From: Eubacteriales bacterium
GTDB lineage: Bacteria > Bacillota > Clostridia > Peptostreptococcales > Anaerovoracaceae
Assembly: GCA_028680875.1 (NCBI GenBank)
Contig: JAQUJQ010000016.1
Location: 1-16,218 of the forward strand
DNA length: 16,218 nt
Reading direction: 5' to 3'
Below the pieces are notes generated by a model. It was not told the origin of the DNA and ran no database searches. It saw nothing but the letters and a program-made list of their open reading frames with translations. How positions within the stretch are numbered: the stretch's first letter is position 1; each line of letters opens with the position of its first letter. Shown here one piece after another: positions 5,722 to 13,510 of the stretch. The translations under genes and the position numbers were made by a program.

Positions 5722-7002
5722 TTACTTTAAGAAGCCTTGATAATTACGCATCACCATCTGGGTCTCCAGCTGTTTCATTGTATCCAAAGCCACACCTACT
5801 GCAATTAACAGCGAAGTCCCGCCAAATCCGATTTTTAAAGCTGAGAACTCTTGAATCAGAGTAGGCATCGTGGCTACTGCGGCTAGAAAGATTGCCCCAA
5901 CAAAAGTGATTCTTGTCATTACCTTATTTAAATATTCAACAGTGGATCTGCCCGGACGTATTCCGGGGATAAATCCCCCGTTTGCCTTCATATTATTTGC
6001 TACATCCATAGGGTTAAAAGTAACTGCCGTATAGAAGTAAGTAAAGAACATGATCAATATAATATTAAACAGTGCATAAACCCATACACCGGGATTTCCT
6101 GCCGGAGAAAGCCATTTCGTTATAAATTCTGAAAAGCCTGTTCCCGGAATAAAATAGGTTATGGTTAACGGAAATTGCAGGAGCGAGATGGCAAAGATGA
6201 CGGGGATTACTCCCGCCTGATTAACCTTCATGGGAATATGTGTGCTCTGTCCACCGTACATTTTCCTGCCTACCACCCGCTTTGCATACTGTACCGGGAT
6301 CTTCCTCTGACCTTGTTGTACCAAGACGATTCCAACTACTACCACAAGGGCGAACAAGATGAACAAGAGTATGGAGAAAAGTCCTACTTCTCCTGCATTA
6401 TAGGAAAGCCATGTGGTATGGATGGCTCTTGGTGCTCTTGCAACGATTCCTCCAAAGATGATAAGGGAAATACCGTTTCCGATTCCGTTTTCGTTGATTT
6501 GCTCGCCGAGCCACATAAGAAATGCGGTACCTGCCGACAAAACCAATACAATAACGGAAATGTTAAAGAAACTCTTGTCGGGAACTGCATCCCTGAAAAG
6601 TCCGACCGCTAAGCCTATTGCCTGTATAAATGCCAAAACAACTGTCAGGTAACGAGTATACTGGGCAATCTTCTTTCTTCCCTCTGTCCCTTCCCGGGCA
6701 AGTGCTTCCAGACTAGGTATAGCAATAGTCAGAAGTTGGAATATAATCGACGCTGTAATATAAGGGGTGATGCTGAGAGCAAAAATGGTAAAGTTGCTGA
6801 AAGCTCCACCGGAAAATAAGTCAAAGAGACTCAGCAACCCCATATCCCCGGAGAATACCTCGTCCAGAATGCTCCTGTCAATTCCGGGAACCGGAATGTT
6901 AGAGCCTAACCGAAAGATTAGTAACATCAGAAGAGTAAAAATAATCTTCTTTCTAATATCTGGAATCTTCCAAGCTCGAGCAATTGTCCGTAGCATCTCC
7001 AT
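5722..7002 (-). CDS. secY: Protein translocase subunit SecY
   Basis: The 426-residue pore subunit of the SecYEG channel in the cytoplasmic membrane has about ten hydrophobic segments. TM1 covers roughly residues 18-37, followed by NIPVPGID; the plug region lies around 55-70 (LFDLFSGGAF). The family signature LGEQINENGIGNGISLIIF is at 165-183, the large cytosolic loop with RKIPVQYAKR is near 233-242, and GGFIPGIRPG (342-351) begins the conserved C5 loop used by SecA and the ribosome. The start is 1 nt after the rplO stop, with AGGTGA in the rplO end. Confidence 0.98.
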   Translation of the reverse strand: MEMLRTIARAWKIPDIRKKIIFTLLMLLIFRLGSNIPVPGIDRSILDEVFSGDMGLLSLFDLFSGGAFSNFTIFALSITPYITASIIFQLLTIAIPSLEALAREGTEGRKKIAQYTRYLTVVLAFIQAIGLAVGLFRDAVPDKSFFNISVIVLVLSAGTAFLMWLGEQINENGIGNGISLIIFGGIVARAPRAIHTTWLSYNAGEVGLFSILLFILFALVVVVGIVLVQQGQRKIPVQYAKRVVGRKMYGGQSTHIPMKVNQAGVIPVIFAISLLQFPLTITYFIPGTGFSEFITKWLSPAGNPGVWVYALFNIILIMFFTYFYTAVTFNPMDVANNMKANGGFIPGIRPGRSTVEYLNKVMTRITFVGAIFLAAVATMPTLIQEFSALKIGFGGTSLLIAVGVALDTMKQLETQMVMRNYQGFLK

Positions 7003-7003
7003 A

Positions 7004-7444
7004 TTAGATCACCTGGACCTTTCCTCCGGCAGACTCAATTTTTTCGATTGCAGTTTTGCTGAATTTGTGAGCCTTTACGGTTACACTCTTTTCCAGAGTT
7101 CCGTCTCCGAGAATTTTAATACCGTCAACCACTTTTTTTGCAAGTCCTGCTTCAACCAGCATCTGTGGGGTAATCTCAGTACCCTCTTCAAAAATGTTGA
7201 GATCCTCAACATTAATAATTTCCCATTCTTTCTTCCATATATTAGTAAACCCTCTCTTGGGAATCCTTCTATACAGGGGCATCTGGCCGCCTTCAAAACC
7301 AAGTCTGGTCCCGCCGCCACTTCTGGAATTCTGGCCATTCATACCTCTTCCGGCAGTTTTGCCCTGGCCTGATCCGGTCCCTCTGCCCTTCCTTTTGGAT
7401 TTTTTTGTAGAACCTTCGGGGGCTCTAAGTTCATGTAACTTCAT
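7004..7444 (-). CDS. rplO: 50S ribosomal protein L15
   Basis: The 146-residue late-assembly 50S protein has the typical Gly/Arg/Lys-rich N-terminal extension (KKSKRKGRGTGSGQGKTAGRGMNGQNSRSGGG) that threads into 23S rRNA, the GFEGGQMPLYRRIPKRGF motif and the globular C-terminal domain ending KIESAGGKVQVI. An AGGAGG site precedes the ATG. It is 19 nt after rpmD and its stop is 1 nt from the secY start. Confidence 0.98.
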   Translation of the reverse strand: MKLHELRAPEGSTKKSKRKGRGTGSGQGKTAGRGMNGQNSRSGGGTRLGFEGGQMPLYRRIPKRGFTNIWKKEWEIINVEDLNIFEEGTEITPQMLVEAGLAKKVVDGIKILGDGTLEKSVTVKAHKFSKTAIEKIESAGGKVQVI

Positions 7445-7463
7445 GTCTTCTTACACCTCCTTT

Positions 7464-7649
7464 TTACAGTTCTTCCACTGTGACAAGATGTCTTATTTTT
7501 TCAATTGCTCCGCGGGTCTGCGGATTGTCAGGTTGCTCAATTGCCTGATGCATTTTCTTAAGTCCTAACGCTTCTACTATCTTTCTATGATTTGGAGAAG
7601 CGCCTATAGGGCTCTTAGTTAAAGTAATCTTTACTTTTTTGTCAGCCAT
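7464..7649 (-). CDS. rpmD: 50S ribosomal protein L30
   Basis: The 61-residue protein is the normal bacterial length. KVKITLTKSPIGASPNHRKIVEALGLKKMHQAIEQPDNPQTRGAIEKIRHLVTVEEL fits the family throughout, including LTKSPIG and GLKKxH. It packs on 23S rRNA domain II. An AAGGAGG site lies before the ATG. It is 13 nt after rpsE and 19 nt before rplO. Confidence 0.97.
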   Translation of the reverse strand: MADKKVKITLTKSPIGASPNHRKIVEALGLKKMHQAIEQPDNPQTRGAIEKIRHLVTVEEL

Positions 7650-7662
7650 ATTCGTGTCCTCC

Positions 7663-8169
7663 TTATCCTAGTATTTCTGCCTTTGTTTTTCCTCTCAGTT
7701 TCCCGATATTTTCCAAGGTCTTTAGATTTCTTAACCCTTCAATGGTTGCAGACGCCATGTTTCCCGTATTATTGCTTCCGATGGACTTGGCTCTTACATC
7801 CTTAATTCCGGCTTTTTCCAGTACGATACGCACGGAGCTGCCTGCGATAACACCTGTACCCGGAGCTGCAGGCATAATCAAAACCCTTCCTGCACCGAAT
7901 ACGCCCAGAGACCTATGAGGGATGGTAGTTCCAACAGTAGGAACATAGATTAATCTCTTTTTTGCATCCTCAATAGCTTTTCTTACCGCTTCAGGTATTT
8001 CCTGAGCTTTTCCAAGTCCGACGCCAACATGACCTTCCCCATCGCCTACGACTACGGTAACGCTGAATCTAAAGTTTTTACCGCCTTTTACGACCTTGGT
8101 AACACGCCGGATATTTACGATGGATTCCTGCAAGTCGAGCTTGGATGCATCTATCTTATTTTGTCGCAT
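7663..8169 (-). CDS. rpsE: 30S ribosomal protein S5
   Basis: The 168-residue protein of the 30S body helps keep decoding accurate and unwinds mRNA at the entry site with S3 and S4. The double-stranded RNA-binding domain (about 10-75) shows RRVTKVVKGGKNFRFSVTVVVGDGEGHVGVGLGKA. The C-terminal half has HRSLGVFGAGRVLIMPAAPGTGVIAG and the conserved GSNN element. The AGGAGGAGG stretch before the ATG is a very strong ribosome binding site. It is 16 nt after rplR. Confidence 0.98.
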   Translation of the reverse strand: MRQNKIDASKLDLQESIVNIRRVTKVVKGGKNFRFSVTVVVGDGEGHVGVGLGKAQEIPEAVRKAIEDAKKRLIYVPTVGTTIPHRSLGVFGAGRVLIMPAAPGTGVIAGSSVRIVLEKAGIKDVRAKSIGSNNTGNMASATIEGLRNLKTLENIGKLRGKTKAEILG

Positions 8170-8185
8170 TCTTTTCCTCCTCCTG

Positions 8186-8554
8186 TTAGAATTTCAAACC
8201 GACAGAACGTGCACCTTCAGCCAGTTCCTTTATTCTGCCGTGATATAAAAATCCGCCTCTATCAAAGCATACGGTATTAATCCCCTTATCCAAAGCTCTC
8301 TTGGCAAGGCTTTCTCCCACTAATTTAGAAGCCTCTTTGTTACCACCGTAGGGAACCTTTTCTTTAATATCCTTATCCAGGGTGGATGCAGATACAAGGG
8401 TATTTCCGTTTACATCATCTATGATTTGAGCAAAAATATTGGCATGGCTTCGATACACACACAATCTCGGTCTTTCAGGAGTACCGAAAAGGTCTTTTCT
8501 GACTCTGACATGCCTAACCAGTCGCTTGTCATTTCTACTATTCTTTTTAGCCAT
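8186..8554 (-). CDS. rplR: 50S ribosomal protein L18
   Basis: The 122-residue 5S rRNA-binding protein of the central protuberance has the conserved PERPRLCVYRSHANIFAQIIDD motif, GNKEASKLVGESLAKRALDKGI, and the C-terminus FDRGGFLYHGRIKELAEGARSVGLKF. I chose the ATG at 8552-8554 because AGGGAG lies 8 nt before it. A GTG three codons upstream directly touches the ribosome binding site and is unlikely to be used. It is 15 nt after rplF. Confidence 0.97.
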   Translation of the reverse strand: MAKKNSRNDKRLVRHVRVRKDLFGTPERPRLCVYRSHANIFAQIIDDVNGNTLVSASTLDKDIKEKVPYGGNKEASKLVGESLAKRALDKGINTVCFDRGGFLYHGRIKELAEGARSVGLKF

Positions 8555-8569
8555 TTTCTTCACTCCCTT

Positions 8570-9118
8570 CTACTTCTTCTTAGCACCGGTCTTGCCTTCT
8601 TTTCTACGAACGACTTCATCTGCATACTTGATCCCCTTGCCCTTATAGGGTTCCGGTGCCCTCATAGCTCTGATGTTCGCCGCATAGTTACCGACAATAG
8701 CTTTGTTGATGCCTTTAATAATAATTTCATTGGGATTGGGGACCTCTGTCACTATTTCACTGGGGTCTTCCATCTCTACAGGATGGGAATAACCCAACTG
8801 CATAACCAGTACATTGCCCTTTTTCTCCGCTCTGTAGCCAACTCCAACCAGCTGAAGCTTCTTTTCATAGCCTGTGGTCACACCTAATACCATATTATTT
8901 ATCAAGGATCTGGAAAGACCATGGGCCGCTCTGGCATCCTTATCATCAGCCTTCATAGTAACAGTAATCACGTTGTCATTGGTTTCTACTTTTATTTTTT
9001 TGCTGATCTGCTCCTGCAATTCACCTTTTGGTCCTTTTACAGTAACTAAATTATTATCACTGATTTTGACCTCAACTCCGGCAGGAAGCGATACAGGTAA
9101 TTTTCCTATTCTGGACAT
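8570..9118 (-). CDS. rplF: 50S ribosomal protein L6
   Basis: The 182-residue protein, made of two repeated alpha/beta domains, sits near the factor-binding site of the 50S. The N-terminus MSRIGKLPVSLPAGVEV and the second-domain signature PEPYKGKGIKYADEVVRRKEGKTGAKK are typical, as is the full length. An AGGGAGG site precedes the ATG. It lies 12 nt after rpsH and 15 nt before rplR. Confidence 0.98.
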   Translation of the reverse strand: MSRIGKLPVSLPAGVEVKISDNNLVTVKGPKGELQEQISKKIKVETNDNVITVTMKADDKDARAAHGLSRSLINNMVLGVTTGYEKKLQLVGVGYRAEKKGNVLVMQLGYSHPVEMEDPSEIVTEVPNPNEIIIKGINKAIVGNYAANIRAMRAPEPYKGKGIKYADEVVRRKEGKTGAKKK

Positions 9119-9130
9119 TCTCTTTCCTCC

Positions 9131-9529
9131 CTACCAAACATAACAGATGACTTCACCGCCAACGCCCAGATTCCGAGCATCCTTGTCGCTGACAATACCT
9201 TTTGACGTAGAGATAATTGCGATTCCAAGCCCTCCCAATACCCTAGGTACCTCATTGGTTTTAGCGTATACCTTTAAACCGGGTTTTGAGATTTTTTTGA
9301 TCCCGCTAATCACTCTTTCCTTGTCTGTTCCATATTTCATTTGCACCCGAATGATGCTTTGCTTGCCTTCTTCTATGATATCATATCCCTTGATATATCC
9401 TTCCTTAGTAAGTATATCTGCTATGGATTTCTTCATTTTAGATGCGGGTATATCAACGGTTGCATGTCCTACAGTGTTGGCATTCCTGATTCTTGTTAGC
9501 ATATCTGCCACAGGATCTGTCATAGTCAT
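9131..9529 (-). CDS. rpsH: 30S ribosomal protein S8
   Basis: The 132-residue primary 16S rRNA binder (central domain) starts MTMTDPVADMLTRIRNAN, a family hallmark, and ends in the conserved STSKGIVSDKDARNLGVGGEVICYVW. The first ATG is 9 nt after AAGGAGG; a second ATG two codons later is also possible. It lies 26 nt after rpsN. In E. coli S8 represses the spc operon at rplE; I see no comparable site here. Confidence 0.98.
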   Translation of the reverse strand: MTMTDPVADMLTRIRNANTVGHATVDIPASKMKKSIADILTKEGYIKGYDIIEEGKQSIIRVQMKYGTDKERVISGIKKISKPGLKVYAKTNEVPRVLGGLGIAIISTSKGIVSDKDARNLGVGGEVICYVW

Positions 9530-9555
9530 ATTACGATACCTCCTTCCTTATTAAA

Positions 9556-9741
9556 TTACCAACTGGCTTTTCTAACACCGGGGATCTCACCTTTGTAAGC
9601 CAATTCTCTGAAGCAGATACGACAAATGCCGTATTTCCTCAGGTATGCATGGGGACGTCCACAGAGTTTACATCTGGTATAGGCCCTTGTTGCATACTTT
9701 GGTTTTCTCTGCTGTTTTATTTTGAGAGATGTCTTTGCCAC
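9556..9741 (-). CDS. rpsN: 30S ribosomal protein S14, type Z (zinc-binding)
   Basis: The 61-residue short form has two CxxC pairs (C24, C27, C40, C43), the zinc-binding S14 found in Firmicutes and Thermus. It helps complete the 30S head. The start codon is GTG (9739-9741), placed 7 nt after AGGAGG; MAKTSLKIKQQRKPKY is the family N-terminus, so this start is firm. It follows rplE, which also has a rare start codon (TTG), by 15 nt. Confidence 0.97.
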   Translation of the reverse strand: MAKTSLKIKQQRKPKYATRAYTRCKLCGRPHAYLRKYGICRICFRELAYKGEIPGVRKASW

Positions 9742-9756
9742 TTTATTACCTCCTCG

Positions 9757-10299
9757 TTACTTCGCAAACGGCATACCTAGCAGTTCTAAAAGGGCATAAG
9801 CCTCTTCGTCTGTCTTAGCCGTTGTAGTAAATATGATATCCATTCCCTTAATCAAATCAACCTGATCATAAGTGATTTCCGGGAATATAAGCTGCTCTTT
9901 GATACCCATAGCGAAGTTGCCTCTGCCATCGAAGGAGTTCCGGTTAACGCCCTTAAAGTCCCTGACTCTGGGAAAAGCAATATTGAATAGCTTATCGGCA
10001 AATTCATACATTTTATCTCCTCTAAGAGTAACCTTCGCTCCAATAGGCATCCCTTGCCTTATTTTAAAGTTTGCAACGGATTTCTTTGCCTTCGTAACCA
10101 CGGGCCTCTGCCCTGAAATCAACGCCAACTCCTCAACGGCCGTCTCCATTATCTTTACATTGTCCTTCGCATCACCCAGGCCCATGTTAATGGTAATCTT
10201 TTCCAGCTTGGGGACTTCCATGACATTCTTATATTTAAACTTTTCCATCATTGCATTGAACGCTTCATTTTTATAAGCTTCTTTCAGTCTGGCTGCCAA
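9757..10299 (-). CDS. rplE: 50S ribosomal protein L5 (TTG start)
   Basis: The 180-residue protein binds 5S rRNA and contacts P-site tRNA from the central protuberance. Recognisable parts are VPKLEKITINMGLGDA, GQRPVVTKAKKSVANFKIRQGMPIGAKVTLRG and FPRVRDFKGVNRNSFDGRGNFAMGIKEQLIFPEI. The start codon is TTG (10297-10299), 8 nt after AGGAGG. No ATG or GTG nearby gives the conserved N-terminus (MAARLKEAYK), so TTG is well supported. It is 18 nt after rplX. Confidence 0.97.
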   Translation of the reverse strand: MAARLKEAYKNEAFNAMMEKFKYKNVMEVPKLEKITINMGLGDAKDNVKIMETAVEELALISGQRPVVTKAKKSVANFKIRQGMPIGAKVTLRGDKMYEFADKLFNIAFPRVRDFKGVNRNSFDGRGNFAMGIKEQLIFPEITYDQVDLIKGMDIIFTTTAKTDEEAYALLELLGMPFAK

Positions 10300-10317
10300 G
10301 TTTGTTCCCTCCTTTCA

Positions 10318-10623
10318 CTAGTCTAAAATCTGGCCGGACTTTTTTGCGATTCTCTTCTTCCGTCCATTTTCAACGGTATATCCGATTCTTGTGGGGGCTT
10401 TAGCTTTATTATCCCAGAGCATCACGTTCGAAATATGGATTGACCCTTCCTGGTGTTTAATTTCAGCCGATGCCTTCCTGGTTTGTTTCTGATGCTTTGT
10501 TTGTATGTTGACGCCCTCGACAATTACCTTGTCTGTCTTCGGGTAAACCTTTAAAACTTTACCTTTTTTCCCTTTATCCTTGCCGGTGATCACAACCACC
10601 GTGTCGTCTTTTTTAATATGCAT
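10318..10623 (-). CDS. rplX: 50S ribosomal protein L24
   Basis: The 101-residue assembly initiator at the exit-tunnel end of the 50S has the KOW motif near the N-terminus (MHIKKDDTVVVITGKDKGKKGKVLKVYPK) and the conserved VEGVNIQTKHQKQT and GSIHISNVMLWD segments. The ATG follows AGGAGG. It is 12 nt after rplN and 18 nt before rplE. Confidence 0.98.
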   Translation of the reverse strand: MHIKKDDTVVVITGKDKGKKGKVLKVYPKTDKVIVEGVNIQTKHQKQTRKASAEIKHQEGSIHISNVMLWDNKAKAPTRIGYTVENGRKKRIAKKSGQILD

Positions 10624-10635
10624 CCTTTACACCTC

Positions 10636-11004
10636 CTATAGTACTTCTGGCGCTAAGGACACGATCTTCATAAAGTTCCTGTCTCTCAACTCTCTTGCTA
10701 CCGGCCCGAAAATACGGGTTCCTACAGGGTTTTTATCTTCTTTGATAATAACCGCTGCATTCTGATCAAACTTCACATAGCTACCGTCAACCCGCCTTGC
10801 ACTCTGCTTTGTCCGAACGACTACAGCCTTGACAATATCGCCTTTTTTAACAATGCCGCCCGGTGTTGCTTCTTTAACAGCACATACTACAATATCTCCT
10901 ATGCCTGCGTATTTTCGTCTTGTTCCTCCGAGAACACGGATACATAATAGTTCTTTTGCGCCGGAATTGTCAGCAACCTTTAATCTTGTTTCTACTTGAA
11001 TCAT
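10636..11004 (-). CDS. rplN: 50S ribosomal protein L14
   Basis: The 122-residue protein is the exact family length. MIQVETRLKVADNSGAKELLCIRVLGG and the C-terminus RIFGPVARELRDRNFMKIVSLAPEVL are very highly conserved. It forms inter-subunit bridges and is the docking site of the silencing factor RsfS. The ATG is preceded by AAGGAGG. It is 17 nt after rpsQ. Confidence 0.98.
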   Translation of the reverse strand: MIQVETRLKVADNSGAKELLCIRVLGGTRRKYAGIGDIVVCAVKEATPGGIVKKGDIVKAVVVRTKQSARRVDGSYVKFDQNAAVIIKEDKNPVGTRIFGPVARELRDRNFMKIVSLAPEVL

Positions 11005-11021
11005 GATTGGTGCCTCCTTCC

Positions 11022-11279
11022 CTACTTAACCTTTTCAATTACGCCTACAAGTCTCCATCTCTTATCCTTAGACAGGGGTCTTGTTTCCATAATTCTTACT
11101 TTATCACCGATTTTACATTCATTATTTTCATCGTGAGCTTTGAACTTCTTAGTCCGCTTTACTGATTTTCCATAAAGGGAATGCCTTACGAAGTCTTCTA
11201 CAGCAACTACGATTGTCTTATCCATTTTGTCGCTTACTACGAAACCAACCTTGGTTTTTCTTCCGTTTTTTTCTATCAT
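11022..11279 (-). CDS. rpsQ: 30S ribosomal protein S17
   Basis: The 85-residue OB-fold primary binder of 16S rRNA shows RKTKVGFVVSDKMDKTIVVAVE, HSLYGKSVKRTKKFKAHDE and GDKVRIMETRPLSKDKRWRLV, which are diagnostic. A strong AAGGAGG precedes the ATG. It is 17 nt after rpmC and 17 nt before rplN. Confidence 0.98.
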   Translation of the reverse strand: MIEKNGRKTKVGFVVSDKMDKTIVVAVEDFVRHSLYGKSVKRTKKFKAHDENNECKIGDKVRIMETRPLSKDKRWRLVGVIEKVK

Positions 11280-11296
11280 AGTGACATCCTCCTTTC

Positions 11297-11500
11297 TTAC
11301 CCTTGCGCTCTCTTAATTTCTTTTTCTCTTAAGATGGTCTTGACTCTTGCGATATTCTTCTTGACATCTCGCATTTTAATGGGATTCTCCAACTGACCTG
11401 TGACCTGTTGAAACCGGAGATTAAACAATTCGTTCTTCAGTTTCTTCACTTCTGCATTCAGTTCAATCTCATTCATTTCTCTGATTTTCTCTAACTTCAT
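11297..11500 (-). CDS. rpmC: 50S ribosomal protein L29
   Basis: The 67-residue two-helix protein at the tunnel exit, near L23, helps form the docking site for trigger factor and SRP. MKLEKIREMNEIELNAEVKKLKNELFNLRFQQVTGQLENPIKMRDVKKNIARVKTILREKE is a full family match. Its ATG overlaps the rplP stop by one base (TAATG), so translation is probably coupled. Confidence 0.97.
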   Translation of the reverse strand: MKLEKIREMNEIELNAEVKKLKNELFNLRFQQVTGQLENPIKMRDVKKNIARVKTILREKEIKRAQG

Positions 11501-11934
11501 TATGCGTCACCACCCTCTGCAAACTCCTGGCCTTTGATGGCAAACTTACTTTTTATAGGGAGCTTATGGGAAGCCAGTCGCATGGCCTCTCTTGCCTTAT
11601 CTTCAGGTACACCTTCGATCTCAAACATGATACGCCCCGGTTTTACTACGGCCACCCAATACTCGGGAGCACCCTTACCGGATCCCATACGTACTTCTGC
11701 AGGCTTCTTAGTTACCGGCTTATGTGGAAAAATCTTGATGAAAACTTTACCACCTCTTTTAATGGATCTAGTCATAGCAATTCTGGCAGCCTCTATTTGA
11801 TTTGAGGTGATCCAACCGCATTCTTGGGAAACCAATCCGTACGTACCATAGGTGATGGTATTTCCCCTGGTTGACTCGCCCTTCATTCTTCCTCTATGGA
11901 CACGACGACGTTTTACGCGTTTTGGCATTAACAT
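11500..11934 (-). CDS. rplP: 50S ribosomal protein L16
   Basis: The 144-residue late-assembly protein beside the A-site tRNA elbow and the peptidyl-transferase centre starts MLMPKRVKRRRVHRGRMKG. The core has GTYGLVSQECGWITSNQIEAARIAMTR, KIFPHKPVTKKPAEVRMGSGKGAPEYWVAVVKPG and the GVPEDKAREAMRLASHKLP segment. The first ATG is 8 nt after AGGAGG. It is separated from rpsC by 56 nt containing a small hairpin, and overlaps rpmC by one base. Confidence 0.98.
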   Translation of the reverse strand: MLMPKRVKRRRVHRGRMKGESTRGNTITYGTYGLVSQECGWITSNQIEAARIAMTRSIKRGGKVFIKIFPHKPVTKKPAEVRMGSGKGAPEYWVAVVKPGRIMFEIEGVPEDKAREAMRLASHKLPIKSKFAIKGQEFAEGGDA

Positions 11935-11966
11935 CGCTTGTTCCTCCTTTCAAACTCTATCTATCT

Positions 11967-11988
11967 AAAAGTGCAGATTCCTGCATTT
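11967..11988 (-). other. Small hairpin between rpsC and rplP
   Basis: On the minus strand TGCAG-GAAT-CTGCA (11972-11985) is flanked by AAA upstream and, after one C, TTTT downstream. This resembles a weak terminator or attenuator, or an mRNA stabilising stem, just after the S3 stop. The 5-bp stem is too short to be a strong terminator. Confidence 0.35.
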
Positions 11989-11990
11989 CT

Positions 11991-12836
11991 TTATTCTTCA
12001 ACTGTGACCTTTGTTTCTTCGGCTGGCGCTTTCTGTTTTGTTCGTTTTCTTGGGTTTACAGCTCTGGGCAATTCGGCTCTGTCGTCCCTTCTGGAGCCTC
12101 GTCTGTCACTTCGGTTGCTTCTGTCATCTCTTCTCCGCTTATCACCTGTTCTTCTCTTTCGATCATCATGTTTTTCTTCTTCAGGAATTGGGTTTTGAAG
12201 ATCCTTTGAGAGGATTTCACCGCAGTTAATCCAAACCTTTACACCGATTTTCCCATATTGGGTATCTGCTTCTGCAAAGCCGTAACTGATATCTGCCCGC
12301 AACGTATGAAGGGGAACGTTTCCTTCGTTGTACTTTTCACTTCTTGCGATTTCTGCACCGCCAAGTCTTCCGGAAACCATAATTTTAACGCCTTTTGCTC
12401 CGGCCTTCATGGTCCTGCCGATAGCTTGCTTCATAGCTCTACGGAATGAAATTCTCTTCTCTAATGCCTGCGCTACGCTTTCTGATGTTAGCTGAGCATC
12501 CATTTCCATTCTTCTTACTTCTACTATACTAATATTTGTAGTTTTCCCGGTTAATTTTTCTAGCTGAGCTTTCAGTTCATCAATACCCGCACCGGATCTA
12601 CCGATGACCATTCCCGGTTTGGCTGTCAATACAGTCACTTTTACTTGATTATTGGCTGCTCTTTCGATTAATATTTTGGATACTCCAGCTGCATAGAGTT
12701 TTTTCTTAACAAATTCTCTTATTTTTTGATCCTCAACAAGGTAATCTGCGAAATCTTTTTTATCTGCATACCACTTGGAGTTCCAGTCCTTGATAACGCC
12801 CACTCTCAATCCATGTGGACTTACTTTCTGACCCAT
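11991..12836 (-). CDS. rpsC: 30S ribosomal protein S3 with long charged C-terminal tail
   Basis: The 281-residue head protein forms part of the mRNA entry channel and helicase. The N-terminus is MGQKVSPHGLRVGVIKDW. The KH domain has GMVIGRSGAGID (residues 75-86), the C-terminal domain GRLGGAEIARSEKYNEGNVPLHTLRADISYGFAEADTQYGKIGVKVWI. The usual fold ends near residue 210; after that comes a tail of about 65 residues dominated by Arg, Asp and Lys (RRDDRSNRSDRRGSRRDDR). Most bacterial S3 proteins are about 210-230 residues. The reading frame is intact, and the ATG follows AGGAGG. It is 11 nt after rplV. Confidence 0.98.
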   Translation of the reverse strand: MGQKVSPHGLRVGVIKDWNSKWYADKKDFADYLVEDQKIREFVKKKLYAAGVSKILIERAANNQVKVTVLTAKPGMVIGRSGAGIDELKAQLEKLTGKTTNISIVEVRRMEMDAQLTSESVAQALEKRISFRRAMKQAIGRTMKAGAKGVKIMVSGRLGGAEIARSEKYNEGNVPLHTLRADISYGFAEADTQYGKIGVKVWINCGEILSKDLQNPIPEEEKHDDRKRRTGDKRRRDDRSNRSDRRGSRRDDRAELPRAVNPRKRTKQKAPAEETKVTVEE

Positions 12837-12847
12837 TAATAAACCTC

Positions 12848-13183
12848 CTAATCTCTTTCCTTTAGTGTGACGCCGATGTGGCTACTTCTCTTAAGGATGA
12901 TTGATGCTCGTCCCTGAGCGCCCGCTCTCCATCTTTTCAAGGTCGGGCCCTGATGGGCGTATACTTCAGCGACATAAAGCTTATCAACATTCATATCATG
13001 ATTGTTTTCGGCATTTGCCGCCGCAGATTTGACTACCTTTTCCACCAACACGGATCCTTTCCCCGGGGTGAATTTTAATATGGATAATGCCTCATTTAAG
13101 TCTTTGCCTCTTACCAGATCAGTGATCGGTTTTAGCTTGATCGGAGACATCCTAACATACTTAGCAACTGCTTTAGCTTCCAT
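12848..13183 (-). CDS. rplV: 50S ribosomal protein L22
   Basis: The 111-residue protein has a long beta-hairpin that lines the exit tunnel at its constriction. MEAKAVAKYVRMSPIKLKPITDLVRGKDLNEAL, the AAANAENNHDMNVDKLYVAEVYAHQGPTLKRWRAGAQGRA loop and the RSSHIGVTLKE end are diagnostic; the tunnel-lining macrolide-contact loop is complete. AAGGAGG lies 10 nt before the ATG. It is 18 nt after rpsS. Confidence 0.98.
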   Translation of the reverse strand: MEAKAVAKYVRMSPIKLKPITDLVRGKDLNEALSILKFTPGKGSVLVEKVVKSAAANAENNHDMNVDKLYVAEVYAHQGPTLKRWRAGAQGRASIILKRSSHIGVTLKERD

Positions 13184-13201
13184 ATTTCCAGATCCTCCTT
13201 C

Positions 13202-13486
13202 TTACTTTTTCTTTACTTTCGAAGATTTGTCCGCTGCATGTCCTCTATAGGTTCTTGTGGGTGCAAACTCACCTAGTCTGTGCCCAACCATATCTTCTGT
13301 AATATATACGGGTACATGCTTTCTTCCGTCATGGACTGCAATTGTATGTCCCACCATCTGCGGAAAGACCGTGGATGGTCTGGACCATGTCTTGATAACT
13401 TTTTTATCGTTAGCTTCGTTCAGGGCCTCTATAGTCGTAAGTAACTTTTTATTTACGAAAGGTCCTTTTTTCAGTGATCTACTCAT
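13202..13486 (-). CDS. rpsS: 30S ribosomal protein S19
   Basis: The 94-residue 30S head protein works with S13 near the A site. MSRSLKKGPFVNKKLL, IKTWSRPSTVFPQMVGHTIAVHDGRKHVPVYITEDMVGHRLGEFAPTRTYRGH match the family along its whole length. It is 24 nt after rplB and 18 nt before rplV. Confidence 0.98.
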   Translation of the reverse strand: MSRSLKKGPFVNKKLLTTIEALNEANDKKVIKTWSRPSTVFPQMVGHTIAVHDGRKHVPVYITEDMVGHRLGEFAPTRTYRGHAADKSSKVKKK

Positions 13487-13510
13487 TTACTTACATCCTC
13501 CTCTCCGCTC

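Noticed and set aside
8555..8563. GTG start three codons upstream for rplR
   Set aside because: It abuts the AGGGAG site with no spacing; the ATG downstream has proper spacing.
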